Counted from the first letter of the stretch, positions 44,911-57,600 are shown. The stretch: DNA of 64,000 bases from Antilocapra americana (GCA_007570785.1 ML660774.1:2056027-2120026); one strand, 5' to 3'. Notes: generated by a model from the sequence alone, not told the origin. Made by a program: numbers and translations.

Positions 44911-47385
44911 GAAAGTTTTAACATAATCATATGCACATTCTGCTAATTTTGAAGATCTAAAAACCAGAATTTCTAAGATAGGTATTTATTACAACAATTC
45001 AGTTATAAATAGGATAAACAGAGGACCCAAATACTCAACTAACATTAGTCTAAGTCTCATATGAGATAATTGGATCCTTGTTTACTATTAAGTATTCATG
45101 GTATGCAAGTAAAATTTATTATCAAATTTAGAAATATATTATTATATATACAAATCTTAATTTAAAGCAAATAAGAAAATGTGAGATGATTTACAAGGAT
45201 TTGCAAGTTACTCTACAAATTTCATATTACTTTCATATTACTTACCAAACAGGTAACTTGTTGAGAATCATGTGTTATAATATTTAGTATTTTAGAGGAA
45301 TCAAGGGAAAGGTCTATAATTTTTCTGGAATTTGAAGGCCTTCTTGATATGAAAGTGCTTTTCTTATTTCGTAAGATTTTTAAATCTGTGTATATGGAAC
45401 ATTTTCATGTAGTATTTTGTATTATCTTAATTTGTTCAATCTGGGCATTGTTCTGAAGGAAATCAGTAAAGTAAGCTACACATGAAGATTGATCCCCTTT
45501 TATGGATCCTTAATTGCCTCTGATTGTAACTGCTGGACTGGATACAAAGGTTCTTTCAACTGTTTTGTGGTCAAATACAGTGTGAGAAATACTTGTGGGG
45601 CTGGGGGTGGATTTAGTATTTCATCCTATGGTCACCATTTCTAAAGTACATCTTAGTAAATCTAACATCACTGATTCTCAACCAACTAATTGACCTGTCA
45701 TTTTACTAATGTTTCTCTCAGTTTTACAGTGTTCATTAAGATTGATACTACATCATTTTGTTCTAATTTATTTATGTGCATAATTGCATGTTATGAAGTC
45801 ATCATCTGCATACTAAATTTTCTTTTACTGCTGACAATATCTAAAAAAAAGAAAAAGACTCGATTACATACGCTGAAAAACTTCAACAAACAAAAGAGAA
45901 AAAGTGTGCTTTTTCGTATATGTAAATTTCTAATGAAGAAGAATTTTTGATACAGCTAAATAAATGGTGACAAGACAAATAGACTATTTTTTAATGTATC
46001 AGTATTCAAAAAAAGTTGATCAGTTATTTTACATTGTAGTTAAAGAGTGATCTTGGAAATGAAATATAATTATTCTTCCCATTATTAATAATAATGACAT
46101 GGTTATAATAATATATCTCCTTCAGTAATAAAAGGTAGGTTGATATCAGCTAATCAGATAATATAAATTATATCTTCTGAGAAAGATAAAAGTAAAATAA
46201 TGATGAGCACATAAAAATGTTCATGAATGTGAATTATACATGCATGACTAGATTTGGTCCCCAGTTTTAGCAATTAAAGCTTAAAGGAGAAAGCATATTA
46301 GTAATATAAATTACTGCATTCATAAGATAAAAACCTAGTTACTCAAAAGAAAACTATATCTCATAGAAAAATGAAAGGTAATTTATTTTCAACTTTCCTC
46401 CACTAAAAGATATTTTTGATGAAGTAAACAATATTGTTAATAACATTAAAGAAAATCAAATATGTATTCATAGGACATTGTTAGAAGATATTTTCTAGAT
46501 TGATTTTAGATTATATTCTAGAAAATGTTAAAAAAAATAGCAGTCATAGTAACAGCAATTAAAATTTGATTTCCTTTATAATAAATGGTCCACGTTGGAA
46601 TACTGTTACTAAAAATTAATTTCATACAGTAAATATTCAATATGACCCTAATAAATGAGGTTGAAAGTAATAAACAAATGTATACTTTTTCAAGTATATT
46701 TTCGACATGTAAATCCAACCTCCCTAACACAAACTTTCCATCAAGTGTTTCCCAGTTGGGAAAAGGCTGAAGCAGTTGAGGTTTTTAAACACAAAAGTTT
46801 GATTAAGTTTGGACTCAAAACCACTCTATTTTTCTTGTTATTATGTAAGACAAAAATGTCTTCAAATCTGGCCTGAGAACTTAACTAGACCATGTGAAAT
46901 TGTTTCTCTTTGCAGAAAGAAATGTGACTATTAGACCGGAACCATTGTTTTTTAAGATCTGCTACATTCGGTTGTCCCATTTATAAAACATAGACAAGAT
47001 TTATCTTTTTTGGGGACAGAAAAGAAATATCTGCAAATCCCTGCCCAAAGTCCCTTTGCTTGAAAACAATTCAATTTTTCACAATTTGTATATGATTTCT
47101 TCACTTACAAATTAGGAACAAACCAAAGTGACATTTTTTCCTTTGTATCTAAAGAACATATCAGAAATCTGTGATTGAATTTTATAATTAGCCTGCAGTT
47201 TCTATTTTGCAGAAAGCAATTAAAGGGATTATAAATACCACATGGTACTTAAATGGGGCATTGGCTTTAGGACACAATCCACCAGACATCCAGTATTCCA
47301 CAGCAAAAATCCCAGGATATAGTACTGTTACAGTAACCAGCTGCCCCTTCCTTCATTCAGAGGACTGGATGCAGTGTAATAGCTA
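44911..47385. other. AT-rich intergenic stretch
   Basis: About 2.5 kb, no element or gene recognised. A short direct repeat of 'tttcatattac' lies at about 45220-45242. Confidence 0.5.
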
Positions 47386-47387
47386 GA

Positions 47388-47500
47388 TGTGTGTGTGTTC
47401 AGTCGTATCCAACTCTTTGCAGCTCCATGGACTGTAGCCCACCAGGCTCCTCTGTCCACGGGATAATTTTAGGCAAGAATACTGGAATGGGTTGCCATTT
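47388..47500 (-). mobile_element. Bov-tA SINE, 3' half only
   Basis: 'gtgtgtgtgttcagtcgtat', 'ctccatggactgtagcccac', 'tactggaatgggttgccatt'; ends before the tRNA-like head. Confidence 0.9.
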
Positions 47501-47898
47501 CTAGTATTTGACAAAGCATTTAATATGCAAAGTAACTCAGGTGGTCTCTGATTCAGTATGTCAAGAGTATCCCAGTCAGTGCAATAAAAACAATCCAAAT
47601 ATAGCCTACCAAAACAATTTTGAGCGACTATAGTGACCCTAGAGTTGGTCCAAACCTCTTTTGGCATCTTTGTTGTGCAAAGGCATCTTTGTTGATCAAA
47701 GTAGTTTTGCATTGTCTTTCTAGTAGAATCATTAGTAAACATAAAGTTATCTTTTGTACGATTTCAACAGAAGACCAAGAGAATTACAAATATTTGTCAG
47801 TTGAGGAATGTTGAACAAATCACAGTACAATCATACAGTGGGTATCGGGCAATTCTGAAAAGGAAGCATGTGCATTTTTGTACACAATCTATGACATC
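47501..47898. other. Unassigned DNA
   Basis: No element recognised. Confidence 0.5.
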
Positions 47899-47909
47899 AT
47901 CTTCAAGAT

Positions 47910-48333
47910 TGTTGTGGTTTAATCGCTGTCATGTCTGACTCTTTTGTGACCCCATGGACTGTAGCCTGCCAGGCTCCTCTGTCCATATGATTTCCCAGGT
48001 AAGAATACCGGTGTATACTAAGTCACTCCAGTTGTGTCCTACTCTTTGCAACCCTACAGAGCCCTCCAGGCTGCCCTGTCCATAGATTCTCCAGGCAAGA
48101 ATACTGGAGCGGGTTGCCATGCCCTCCTCAACAGGATCTTCCCAACCCAGGGAGTGAACCCATGGTTCGTATGTCTCCTGCACTGGCAGGGTTCTTTACC
48201 ACCAGTGCTACCTGGGAAACCCAGACTGGGGTCCTCTTTCCTTCTCCAGGGGATCTTCTTGACTCAGGGATCGACTCTCCATCTCCTGAATTGGCAGGTG
48301 GATTCTTTACCACTGAGCCATCAGGGAAGCCCT
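47910..48333 (-). mobile_element. Bov-tA SINE (outer), split by a second Bov-tA
   Basis: Outer halves are 47910-48010 ('gaccccatggactgtagcct', 'gatttcccaggtaagaatac') and 48223-48333 ('ccttctccaggggatcttct', 'ccactgagccatcagggaag'). ATCTTCAAGAT (47899-47909) and ATCTTCAATAT (48334-48344) flank the whole composite and are the outer copy's target duplication. Confidence 0.94.
48011..48222 (-). mobile_element. Bov-tA SINE nested in another Bov-tA
   Basis: Complete from 'gtatactaagtcactccagt' to 'gctacctgggaaaccc'. It interrupts the outer copy just after its 'aagaatac(t)gg' box, so it is the younger insertion. Confidence 0.93.
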
Positions 48334-48576
48334 ATCTTCAATATATTTATAATTAAAAAGGCAGGTAAAGTATATAAAACACGCTACTACTTCCTATATA
48401 TAAGAAATTCATATATATACACATTAATTTATAGACAGAGAATTTCTGTACATTACATTTATGCATATATGCCTTACATTTATACACATATAGAATCATT
48501 GTAGAAACTGAAAGTTGAACTGAACTATTTAAAAAAATGGTTACACATGAGGGACGGAATTCAAGAGCACAGTTTG

Positions 48577-48786
48577 GAGGTTACCAGGAGGTGGCTCAGA
48601 CGGTGAAGCGTCTGCCTGCAATGCTGGAGACCAAGGTTCGATCCCTGGGTTGGGAAGATCCCCTGGAGAAGGAAACAGAAACCCACTCCAGTACTCTTGC
48701 CTGGAAAATCCCATGGGCAGAGAAGCCTCATAGGCTACAGTCCATAGGACATGACTGAGCGACTTCACTTTCACTTTACTTTCTTC
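48577..48786 (+). mobile_element. Bov-tA SINE, full length
   Basis: 'ggctcagacggtgaagcgtc', 'tgcctgcaatgctggagacc', 'gttgggaagatcccctggag', 'cgacttcactttcactttac'. About 16 bp before 'ggacatgactgagcgac' are deleted. Flanks AGCACAGTTTG (48566-48576) and AGCACATTTG (48787-48796) are a duplication with one indel. Confidence 0.95.
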
Positions 48787-48799
48787 AGCACATTTGATT

Positions 48800-51366
48800 T
48801 GAACCATGTAATGATTTATATAAAAAAGCCAATATTAGCTTAAAATGTAATCTTAAAAAACATTAAAAAATGAAACCAATTAATGTTAGCATAACGAGTG
48901 CTTACATAATACAAAGAAAGTTTTTTTTTTAAGTTAAGACATAGTAATTTGAATATAACCCTCTCTATAATACATCTTAAAGGGTGAATTGACAAGAATA
49001 GCCTAAACTATTTGACAATTCTTGGTAAAAGTGTAGCTATCTTTATTTGGAGACTGTTGAGATTATTGCAAATTAATGGAAATAGCTATGCTGATGTCCA
49101 GCCAGTTGGGATACTTTGTGTTCAAAGGAGTTGCAGAAATAAGATTAATGAGGACAACTAAAAAATCTATATTTGTGAATGTACCAGAATAAGCGCATAT
49201 TGTGTATAATCTTTCATAAAACACACTTCCTCTGTCTTCTGAAATGGCTACCCGACAGCAACAGGCATCACTACTGCTTTGATTGTATTCTCTACACATC
49301 ACATATATTGCATTATACATTCTTATAAATATTATATGACATATATTAGTATAAAATACCATTGCCTCCTTTTGTATCCACTCACCTCCTCTTACCCAGA
49401 AAAGGGAATAGGGTTTTATAAAGAATGAATTGGCTGATATCATGTGTGGGCTAGGATATGACTGAAATGAACATGGACTATCTGTTGCTTGAACTCAAGC
49501 AGGCTATCAAAATTACGGTGTTCCTATTATAACTACAAAGAAGACAGCAAGAGGAATCAACCATTGGCAGAGGGTGGAAAAATCTGAGCTTCAAAAAAAA
49601 AAAAAAACTGAAGTAAATTGAATCACATCCAATATTTTAAATCCATGAACTCCTAGCTGTCAGTTCTGTGGCTGCTAAAGAAAGCAACTCAACATTCTGA
49701 GAATCAGCAAACAAACAAAAACATCAGGCATCTATGCTGTATTTCCTATAAAATTAAACCTCAGAGAATCTAATTGTTTATTGGGGATGTTTCTTTTTGA
49801 AGAACTAGTCCACTAAAAATTATGAAGGAATGACAAATTTCACCATTTGTATGAAATAATGAGTCTAGAGAATGATCACCAATGTCTGCAAACATCAAAA
49901 GAAATAACCACTTGCGGGAACACAGGAATATCATCCAGGAAATATTGTTTCTCCCTAAAATCAAACTTGAATCTAACCATGCCTCTATATCTGGCAACAA
50001 ATTTACAGGAAATGCAGGGGACAAAAAATTAATAACTTCTTAACAATAAAGCAAGGATGCAATTGGCAAAATACGGATTGCAAAAACATCTATAGGTTAG
50101 CCAGCATGCTTTTTTCAACAAGTACATTTTAGGGGAAAACTAAAAGAAAGAACAGAATCTACAGATTTAAAGATTCTTAAGGAAGACTGTATAATTGGTC
50201 CTCCTGCTAAGACACTGAGAGAGAAAGTGTGATTGTGGTTACAAATGATGCATGAGCAACGGGGATACACGGGGCAGCACCCAGGGCTGTGAGACACGTG
50301 ACGCTCAAAACACAACCACCACGTGGATCTCTGGAGCTGAACTGTCCACATTTTAAAATTTTCTTAAGGAAGATACAGCAAGGCAAATATAATCACTGGC
50401 TGGGAGTTTAAAGAATTACTGTTCATTATTTAAGGTATCACAGTGTTATGGCTATGATTTTTGAAAATTTATCTTTAAGTAGTAAATACAGAAATATGTA
50501 CATAATAAAACATATAATATCTTGTTTCGCTTCAAAATGAAAAGTTGGGGAAGTGGATAGGGGTAATAGAGTCATATAATTGGATAATTGGCCATGGATT
50601 GATTAGTTCGACTGATGGAGCTTACTATGCTCTAGTTTCTAATTTGTATATGTTTGAATATTTTAAAAGAGCTATTTATTGAAACTTCCTCATTACCAAC
50701 TTGATGAGTATGGTCGTTTTGTTTGGACCTGAGCCAAATCCATTAAGTCAAGCTCTACCCAGTGGGAGTATGAACATTATTATTTTTAAAAAGCTTCTCT
50801 GTTGACTCAAATGCAAGGTCTGGGCTGTGAACCTACACCATCCTAAATTAGCCCTACTTCAACAGAAACATCATTACTAGTGAATTAGTACTTACTGACT
50901 TCCTGGGGGAAAAATAATTTTTAAAGTCTTTAAATTTTGAAACAAAATTGTCAAATTCCTTTTGTCATAGAGCATAAAGAGAGCAAACAAGTTAATATGT
51001 GAATACAAATTATGAGAAATGATGCAACATACTTCATTTCAGTTGCAAAGCAAGTTATCTGAGATTCTGGCTTCTTGAAATTCAGTCTTTATTTGCAATT
51101 ACTACAAAGCATTGATGCAATACAAAATATGTGATTGGTTAATGCTTTGAATAGTTATGGTATGCTTTTTGTTTCTCTTTGTAGTTTATCCGTTTTTCCA
51201 CTTTCAAGGAGAGAGTTATATGTACTGTAATTTTTTCCAGCTTCTACATTATATATCCTCTACTCTCTTCTCTACTGTTTTCATAAATTTTGTTTGGGAA
51301 TCTAGATTTTGCTGCTCTCAATTAGCAAGTTTTTATATCTGACCATTCACTATGTCCCAGGGGATA
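48800..51366. other. AT-rich intergenic stretch
   Basis: About 2.6 kb. 50540-50680 ('gatggagcttactatgctct', 'gtatatgtttgaatatttta') looks like an old interspersed repeat I cannot name. Frames at 49063-49443 and 49770-50351 show no family features. Confidence 0.45.
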
Positions 51367-51374
51367 AAGTGTGC

Positions 51375-51589
51375 ATCCTAAGTTGCTTCAGTCGTGTCCG
51401 ACTCTGCATCCCTATGGACTATAACCTGTCAGGCTCCTCTGTTCATGGATTTTCCAGGCAAGAATACTGGAGAGGATTGCTATGCCTTCCTCCCAGGGAT
51501 CTTCCCAACCAGGGATCAAATTTGAGTCTCTTAAGTCTCCTGTATTGCAGGCAGGCCCTTTACCACTATTGCCACGTGGGGACCCCATG
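51375..51589 (-). mobile_element. Bov-tA SINE
   Basis: 'aagttgcttcagtcgtgtcc', 'gcaagaatactggagaggat', 'tcctgtattgcaggcaggcc', then a diverged head 'tgccacgtggggacccc'. Possible flanking repeat AAGTGTGC/AAGTGTAC (51367-51374, 51590-51597). Confidence 0.92.
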
Positions 51590-51779
51590 AAGTGTACGAC
51601 ACAGGTCTAAATGAATCATATTTAACCAAAAGAGCCATAGTTGATATGTTGATGTGCTGCTAGTGTTAAGGTTGGGGGAGGGGGCTTGAACAGATATTAT
51701 GGTTTTGTTCAGGGATACAAAAGTCAGATTTCATTTCACAGCTATCACAGTGGCCAAAAAGAAAAAAAAAAAGAATTAT
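51590..51779. other. Unassigned DNA
   Basis: Nothing recognised. Confidence 0.5.
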
Positions 51780-52010
51780 CAAATTTTCCTGAAGAATGAG
51801 AAACTGCAACTACCAACCCACTTGTTGGAGTTTATACAGTGTATCCACTTTGGAGAGCGATTTAGCATCTAACAAAGATGAATATACAATTATAAATGCT
51901 CCTGCATTTTACTTCTAGGTGTATAACTCAGAAATGATTTTGCACATATTCACAAGAAAATACATGTCACATTAACTTTGTTGGTAATACCTTTAGCTAA
52001 AAATATCCTT
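51780..52010 (+). mobile_element. Old L1 ORF2/3' fragment
   Basis: 'tatccactttggagagcgat', 'ttagcatctaacaaagatga', 'cattttacttctaggtgtat', 'cacaagaaaatacatgtcac' follow the L1 order 'accactttggaaaacagtttggca...cactcctaggtatatacc...'. Strongly decayed. Confidence 0.6.
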
Positions 52011-52104
52011 CATCAGAAGAGTGAATATATCATACTATATATTTATACACTGAACTATCATGTAGTATTAGTTAGATTAGTATTAAAGAAACTCCTAATT
52101 CCTC

Positions 52105-52450
52105 CGGTGTTAGAGTTTGCCATTCTATACTGTGCAACAGTCTCCAAATCTCACTGGCTTATGACAAACAGCTATTTCTTACAGAGGCTTACATGTCAGC
52201 AAATACAGATATGCCTGTGGGACTCTGCCCCAAGCTAAAAGCCAAGTTTGCTGTACTGATGTAGTCAACTTCTCTTTCCAGAAAACTGACTGAAAGAGAG
52301 CCCTCACTCGCCAGCACAGAAATCTGCAGAGCTCCTAAAATCCTTTCTAATGAACTAGTGTATGCAACTCCTATTCAAAGGCCTTTGGCCAAAGTAAGAC
52401 ACATGTGAGTCAAGACTGTGCACTTCCACTGCAAGGAGTCTGCGTTCCTA
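52105..52450 (+). repeat. Ancient mammalian interspersed repeat
   Basis: 'tctcactggcttatgacaaa', 'cagctatttcttacagaggc' and 'ggcctttggccaaagtaaga' then 'cacatgtgagtcaag' parallel the relic at 24968-25330. Confidence 0.45.
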
Positions 52451-53166
52451 GGAGCCCTACTTCATGTAAAATTTACAGACTGATTGTCATTCATCATCTC
52501 CTCCCTAAAAGCGGGTGAATTGGAATTGCATTGAAAATATAATATCATACAGAAAAGATATTTTTATGTCTTTGAAAAATATACACATAATATAATCTTC
52601 CATTTAAAACAGAGGTCTTTTAAAATTTCTCTCAAAATTGTTTTGTGGGTTCTCTATTTTTTGCATAATCTTTAAGAGATGTACCTAAGTAGTTAACATA
52701 TTTAAAAGAGATTGAAAATAATGATGTCTCTTTGACAAATTAATTTTATCATTATGTTTGAGAAGTAGAAATAAAATTTATTCAAATATTGACCTATTCC
52801 CCTAAACCTTGCCAAATTCATCACTAAAGTTTAATAGTTTGACTGGATTTTTCAGATTTTCTATCTATGCATTCTGCCATCTGAAAATAATGGAAGTTTC
52901 AGTTTTTTCTTTCCAGTTTTCACAAATTAAAACCTATTTTTTTTTGCCTTAATCCAAGATTTTGACAATCTTGGATTCCCAGGATAGAGTAGAATGGAAT
53001 AGTGATAAGAGATACCCTTGATTAAAATAAAATATTTTCATATTTTATCATTAAGATGATGTTCACTATAGGTTTTGTTCCAGTTTATTTATATATTAAG
53101 AAGCTTTATAGTATTCTTGGTCTGCAAATAATCTTTATCATGAATGGGTGTTAAGTTTTAACATTT

Positions 53167-53998
53167 AAGCACAAGCTGGAATCAAGATTGCTGGGAGAAA
53201 TATCAATAACCTCAGATATGCAGATGACATCACCCTTATGGAAGAAAGTGAAGAGGAACTAAATAGCCTCTGGTGAAAGTGAAAGGGGAGAGTGAAAAAG
53301 TTGGCTTAAAACTCAGCATTCAGAAAACTAAGATCATGGCGTCTGGTTCAATGATTTCATGGCAAATAGATGGGGAAGCAATGGAAACAGTGAGAGACTT
53401 TATTTTGGGGGGGTTCCAAAATCACCACCAATGGGGACTGCAGCCATGAAATTAAAAGACTCTTACTCCTTGGAAGAAAAGCTATTACCAACCTAGGCAG
53501 CATACTAAAAAGCAGAGACATTACTTTGCCAACAAAAGTACATCTAGTCAAAGCTATGGTTTTTCCAGTAGCCATGTATGGATGTGAGAGGTGGACTATA
53601 AAGAAAGTTGAGCACTGAAGAAATGATGCTTTTGAATTGTGGTGTTGGAGAAGACTCTTGAGTCCCTTGGACAGCAAGGAGATCCACCAATCTATCCTAA
53701 AGGAAATCAGTCCTGAATGCTCGTTGGAAGGACTGATGCTGAAGCTGAAACTCCAATACTTTGGCCACCTGATGCAAAGAACTGACTCCTTGGAAAAGAC
53801 CCTGATGCTAGGAAAGACTGAAGGCAGGAGGAGAAGGGGATGACAGAGGATGAGATGTTTGGATGGAGTCACTGACTCAGTGGCCATGAGTTTGAGTAAG
53901 CTCCAGGGGTTGGTGATAGACAAGGAAGCCTGGCGTGCTGCAGTCCATGGGGATGCAGAGAGTCGTACATGACTGAGCGACTGAACTGAATTGATTGA
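53167..53998 (+). mobile_element. BovB LINE fragment, about 0.83 kb, inside L1
   Basis: Starts 'agcacaagctggaatcaaga', contains the RT motif-C segment 'agatatgcagatgacatcac' (tyrosine-alanine-Asp-Asp in frame) and ends 'gactgagcgactgaactgaa'. Frameshifts after 53260 and around 53405 and a premature stop ('gcactgaag') at about 53614 break it. The 219-codon minus frame at 53357-54016 is an antisense shadow. Confidence 0.95.
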
Positions 53999-54127
53999 AA
54001 TAATTATACTTCTCACTTTTTGATGAATGTGGTGGATACATTATACTTCTTACTTTTCAAACAATAAATCAGTGTTGTGCTTCTGGAATAAACACCAAAA
54101 TTAATAAAATAAAACCTATTTTGTTTA

Positions 54128-54360
54128 AGGCATGCACGTGTGCTTTCTAAGTTGTTTGAGTCGTGTGTGACTCTGTAATCCTATGGATTGTTGGTAGCCC
54201 ACCAGGCTTCTCTGTCCATGGGATTCTCCAGGCAAGAATACTGGAGTGGGCTGCCATGCCCTCCTCCAGGGAATCTTTCTGACACAGGGAATCAAACCTG
54301 CATCTCCTATGTCTCCTGCATTAACAGGTGGGTTCTTCACCACTAGGCTACCTGGGAAAC
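54128..54360 (-). mobile_element. Bov-tA SINE inside L1
   Basis: 'gtgtgctttctaagttgttt', 'cagcaatac'-type core replaced by 'caggcaagaatactggagtg', 'gctgccatgccctcctccag', 'aggctacctgggaaacacc'. A short insertion ('ttgttgg') lies near 54188. Confidence 0.93.
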
Positions 54361-55470
54361 ACCAACATATACTTATTTCACAAGAAAGATTGATTGGTAA
54401 TGCTCATTTCTTATAATGCCCCTGTCATTAGGTTATTTAACATGGTAAAGATAATTTTATAAAATATTTGTGCTAATACATTCTATTTTTCTTTGAAATT
54501 TTTAAGACTAGTACTTCTCATTTTCAAATTTTAGTGGGAAATTTATTAGCTATTAACAGTTTCAATTTCTTTCACACACATTCAGCACTTTTGATTTCAT
54601 AGTTTCTTTGTGCATCAATATGTGTTTTTAATAAATTTTTCCCCATTGTATTCAAAATTAATGAGTTAAAGTGGCTCTTTACCCCCCTGTATTATTTTTA
54701 TGTCTATACAGTATGTTGTAAATCATCATTTTAATTGTTTGCTTCATTTCTCATTTTTTGTTATGGATATTGTATGTTCTAATTGTTACATCTTTTTGAG
54801 AGTTTATCAATGTTATTAACTTCACACTGGAAGTATATCAACCTTATTAATCTTCTCAAAGAACCAACACAGTTAATTTGTTCTATTGTACCTTCTTTTC
54901 TATTTCATTAATTTCTGATTTTCCTTTATTATTTCTCCTTTCTTTTGATTTTCTTTTGATTTTCTAGATTCTTGAGATGGAAGGTCAGCTTTTAGATTTT
55001 CAGCCTTCTTTCATTGCTAATACATGCATGTAAAATTAAGAAATTTCTTAGAAACAATGTTATAGCTGTATTACCCAATTTTAATAGACGCTCCTTTCAT
55101 TACTTTCTTTAAGCCATTTGTAATATACATTGTCATTTCTTCCTGACTCCCAGGTTATTTGGAGGTCTATGGTTTAATTTTAGGCTATTGGTGATTTTCC
55201 AGATATCATTTTTGTTAGTTTTCACATTCATTTCACACTCACTCATTTCAAAGACCTCTCCTTATAAGATTTCAATTCTAACATAATTTTTGAGACTTAT
55301 TTTAAGACCCATATATAGGTTCCTCCTCTCAAACTGGAATCGTAAAACTCATCTCAGTTTTCTTTCTTTATGTATTTCTGTTTCCAATATGTTGGAAAAG
55401 GTTATTTATTTGAATTTTAAAATGGCAGACTACCCTTTCAAAAAAGAAGCCATAGCCTCACTTTGATGCT

Positions 55471-55907
55471 TCAGATGGTTCCATCTTTCTTTGATGTTTG
55501 CGCTTCTCCCCACTAATGACTTCTTCCGCAGAGGCTGCCAACAAAATGCTGATTAAATGATGCCTGCAAGCTGATTCTAGACCATCAAACTCATTTTGCT
55601 ACAATTTTATTATTCTTTATTAACACTTAGAATTTGTGAGGAGTAACAGTGTCTTTAAATTTTGTTTTATTGGAATCACACAAATCAGCGGATTTGGACT
55701 TCTTCATTCTCTTGATATTTAAGTATTTATACATTAACGAATCAATGGGTCTTATTTTAGCTATAATGTCTTCCTTCTAGTAAATTATTTCCCTGGCAAG
55801 TAACCCAAGGCAGAGCCATGTCATATGAAATTCTGTACTGTAGGCCACCATGGTATGAAGACTGTCGACAATACTTCCAATTTTCTTTCTACTTTTAATG
55901 CTGCTAC
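55471..55907. other. Unassigned DNA
   Basis: No element recognised. Confidence 0.5.
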
Positions 55908-55917
55908 TTTGTATTTG

Positions 55918-56142
55918 GGGCTTCCTTGGTGGCTCAGCAGTAAAGAATTTGCCTGCCAATGCTGGAGACGCAGGTGTGGGTTGGATCCCAGGCCGTGAAG
56001 ATCCCTGGAGGAGGAACTGACAACCCAGTCCAGTATTCTTGCCTGGGAAATCCCATGGGCAGAGGGGCCTGGAAGGCTACAGTCCATGGGGTCTCAAAGA
56101 GTTGGACACAACTTAAGAACTGAACAACAATGCAACAACAAA
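55918..56142 (+). mobile_element. Bov-tA SINE, full length
   Basis: Starts exactly at the consensus head 'gggcttccttggtggctcag' and ends in a CAACAACAA tail. TTTGTATTTG (55908-55917) and TCTGTATTTG (56143-56152) are the target duplication. Confidence 0.96.
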
Positions 56143-56554
56143 TCTGTATTTGCTGAAATACATGGCCAAAAAGCTCCAGAATCATTAAAGAATGATATTT
56201 TCTTCATGATCATTTAAGTAAAATGTTTTTCAATATAGTAATAAAATACTTCTGAGTGACACTAAAATCAATTAGATCAACTTAATTACTGGTCATTTGT
56301 TTTCTGGCATCAAGTTTTGCTTTTACCCACTAGTCACATATAGGCATGGAAAGCTACCGGAGCTGGCCTTCAGACTGATTTGTGTTCATATTGTTTCTTG
56401 ATTAATTGAATGCAACTGTTGGAGCAATCTCCATTTCACCATCATTCCTCTGCTCCCCCTGCACAACCCCCTACCCCCAGCCCCCGCACCACATCCTGTT
56501 CTTTTTTTCAAACAGAGGTCTATTCTCAATCAGCCCTTGCTGGCATCTCACATT
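56143..56554. other. Unassigned DNA with a C-rich patch
   Basis: C-rich tract at about 56445-56490; otherwise unrecognised. Confidence 0.5.
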
Positions 56555-56876
56555 TGAAAGTGAAAGTAAGCAAAAGTCTCAGTCCTGTCTGACTCTTTGT
56601 GACCCCACGGACTATACAGTCCACGGAATTCTCCAGGCCAGAATACTGGGGTGGGTAACCTTTCCCTTCTCTAGGAGATCTCCCTAACCCAGGGATGGAA
56701 CCCAAGTCTCCTACACTGCAGGCAGATTCTTTACCAGCTGCGTCACAAGGGAAGCCCAAGAATACTGGAGTGGGTAGCCTATTCTTTCTCCTGTGGATCT
56801 TCCTGACCCAGGAATCGAACTGGGGTCTCCTGCATTGCAGGCAGATTCTTTACCAACTGAGCTATCAGGGAAGCCA
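56555..56876 (-). mobile_element. Dimeric Bov-A2-type SINE
   Basis: 'gaaagtgaaagtaagcaaaa' at the 3' end, junction 'gggaagcccaagaatactgg' (about 56750-56769), second unit ending 'caactgagctatcagggaag'. Same dimer architecture as 16241-16554, so both descend from a dimeric master rather than from local tandem insertion. Confidence 0.94.
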
Positions 56877-57493
56877 CTTTTTTTCTGAAAGTGAAATCCT
56901 GTGTAATTACTTTCCTGACATAAAAAAGTCAGGCAAAGCATCGGACATCTTTTTTTTTTTTTTTTCAGTATCTTTATTTCAGCTAATATATACCCTTTTT
57001 TGAAACCAAAGCTGTGCAACTATCTGATTAATTCGAGTTGATGTGGACAGACAAACAAAGACATTTTTTTCTTATAAAACTGAATTATCTACTTGGTTCT
57101 TGGTACTGTATTCATCACAAATTTGTGCATTCTCAGTTTTGCTAGTCTTTGTATCTTAAACAGAGTATCACAGTGAGAAGGGCTATATTTATAATAATAG
57201 AAATTCCATCTACTGTATGAACAGATAACTCAATGTTCTGAAAATAATTTGAGCAACTATGAAATCTTATGTTTATGTGTTTTACAATACTGCAGAAAAT
57301 TCAATTCAGTTCATTCCAACCTAAATTTCCTCCTAAATAAATTATGATTGTAACTTTTCTTCACTCACATAAAGTCAGTTTTATTCATGTAATTGGCTGA
57401 TTAGTTTATGAATTTTAAGATCCAAATAAAATGTGCAAGTGATGATCAACACAAAAGTTGACGAAGATAACTTGTATACAGTGTAGACAACCA
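56877..57493. other. Unassigned AT-rich DNA
   Basis: Poly-T tract at about 56950-56965. No element recognised. Confidence 0.5.
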
Positions 57494-57600
57494 TGGGTGG
57501 TGTGCACGTGCTCAGTCGGGTCTGCTCTTTGTGACCCTATGAACTGCAGCCCACCAGGCTCCTCTGCCCATACGATTTCCCAGGCAAGAACACTGCGTGG
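57494..57600 (-). mobile_element. Bov-tA SINE, truncated
   Basis: 'gtgcacgtgctcagtcgggt', 'gaactgcagcccaccaggct', 'cccaggcaagaacactgcgt', then similarity stops. Confidence 0.88.

Larger units (their letters stand above)
52560..55470 (-). mobile_element. Old L1 ORF2, antisense, with nested BovB and SINE
   Basis: Reverse-complement L1 ORF2 landmarks run in order: 'gaggtcttttaaaatttctc', 'tttctatctatgcattctgc', 'catgaatgggtgttaagttt', after BovB 'ttttgatgaatgtggtggat' and 'tgcttctggaataaacacc', after the SINE 'gttatttaacatgg', then 'tcttctcaaagaaccaacac' and 'aggttatttggaggtctatg'. This covers much of the C-terminal part of ORF2 including what was the RT region. Many indels and stops, no translatable frame. 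Confidence 0.75.

Noticed and set aside
53357..54016. 219-codon minus-strand open frame, and similar long frames at plus 32898-33494 and plus 10035-10595
   Set aside because: They are antisense to BovB ORF2 text; the real coding remnant is on the opposite strand and the same antisense peptide recurs in each copy.
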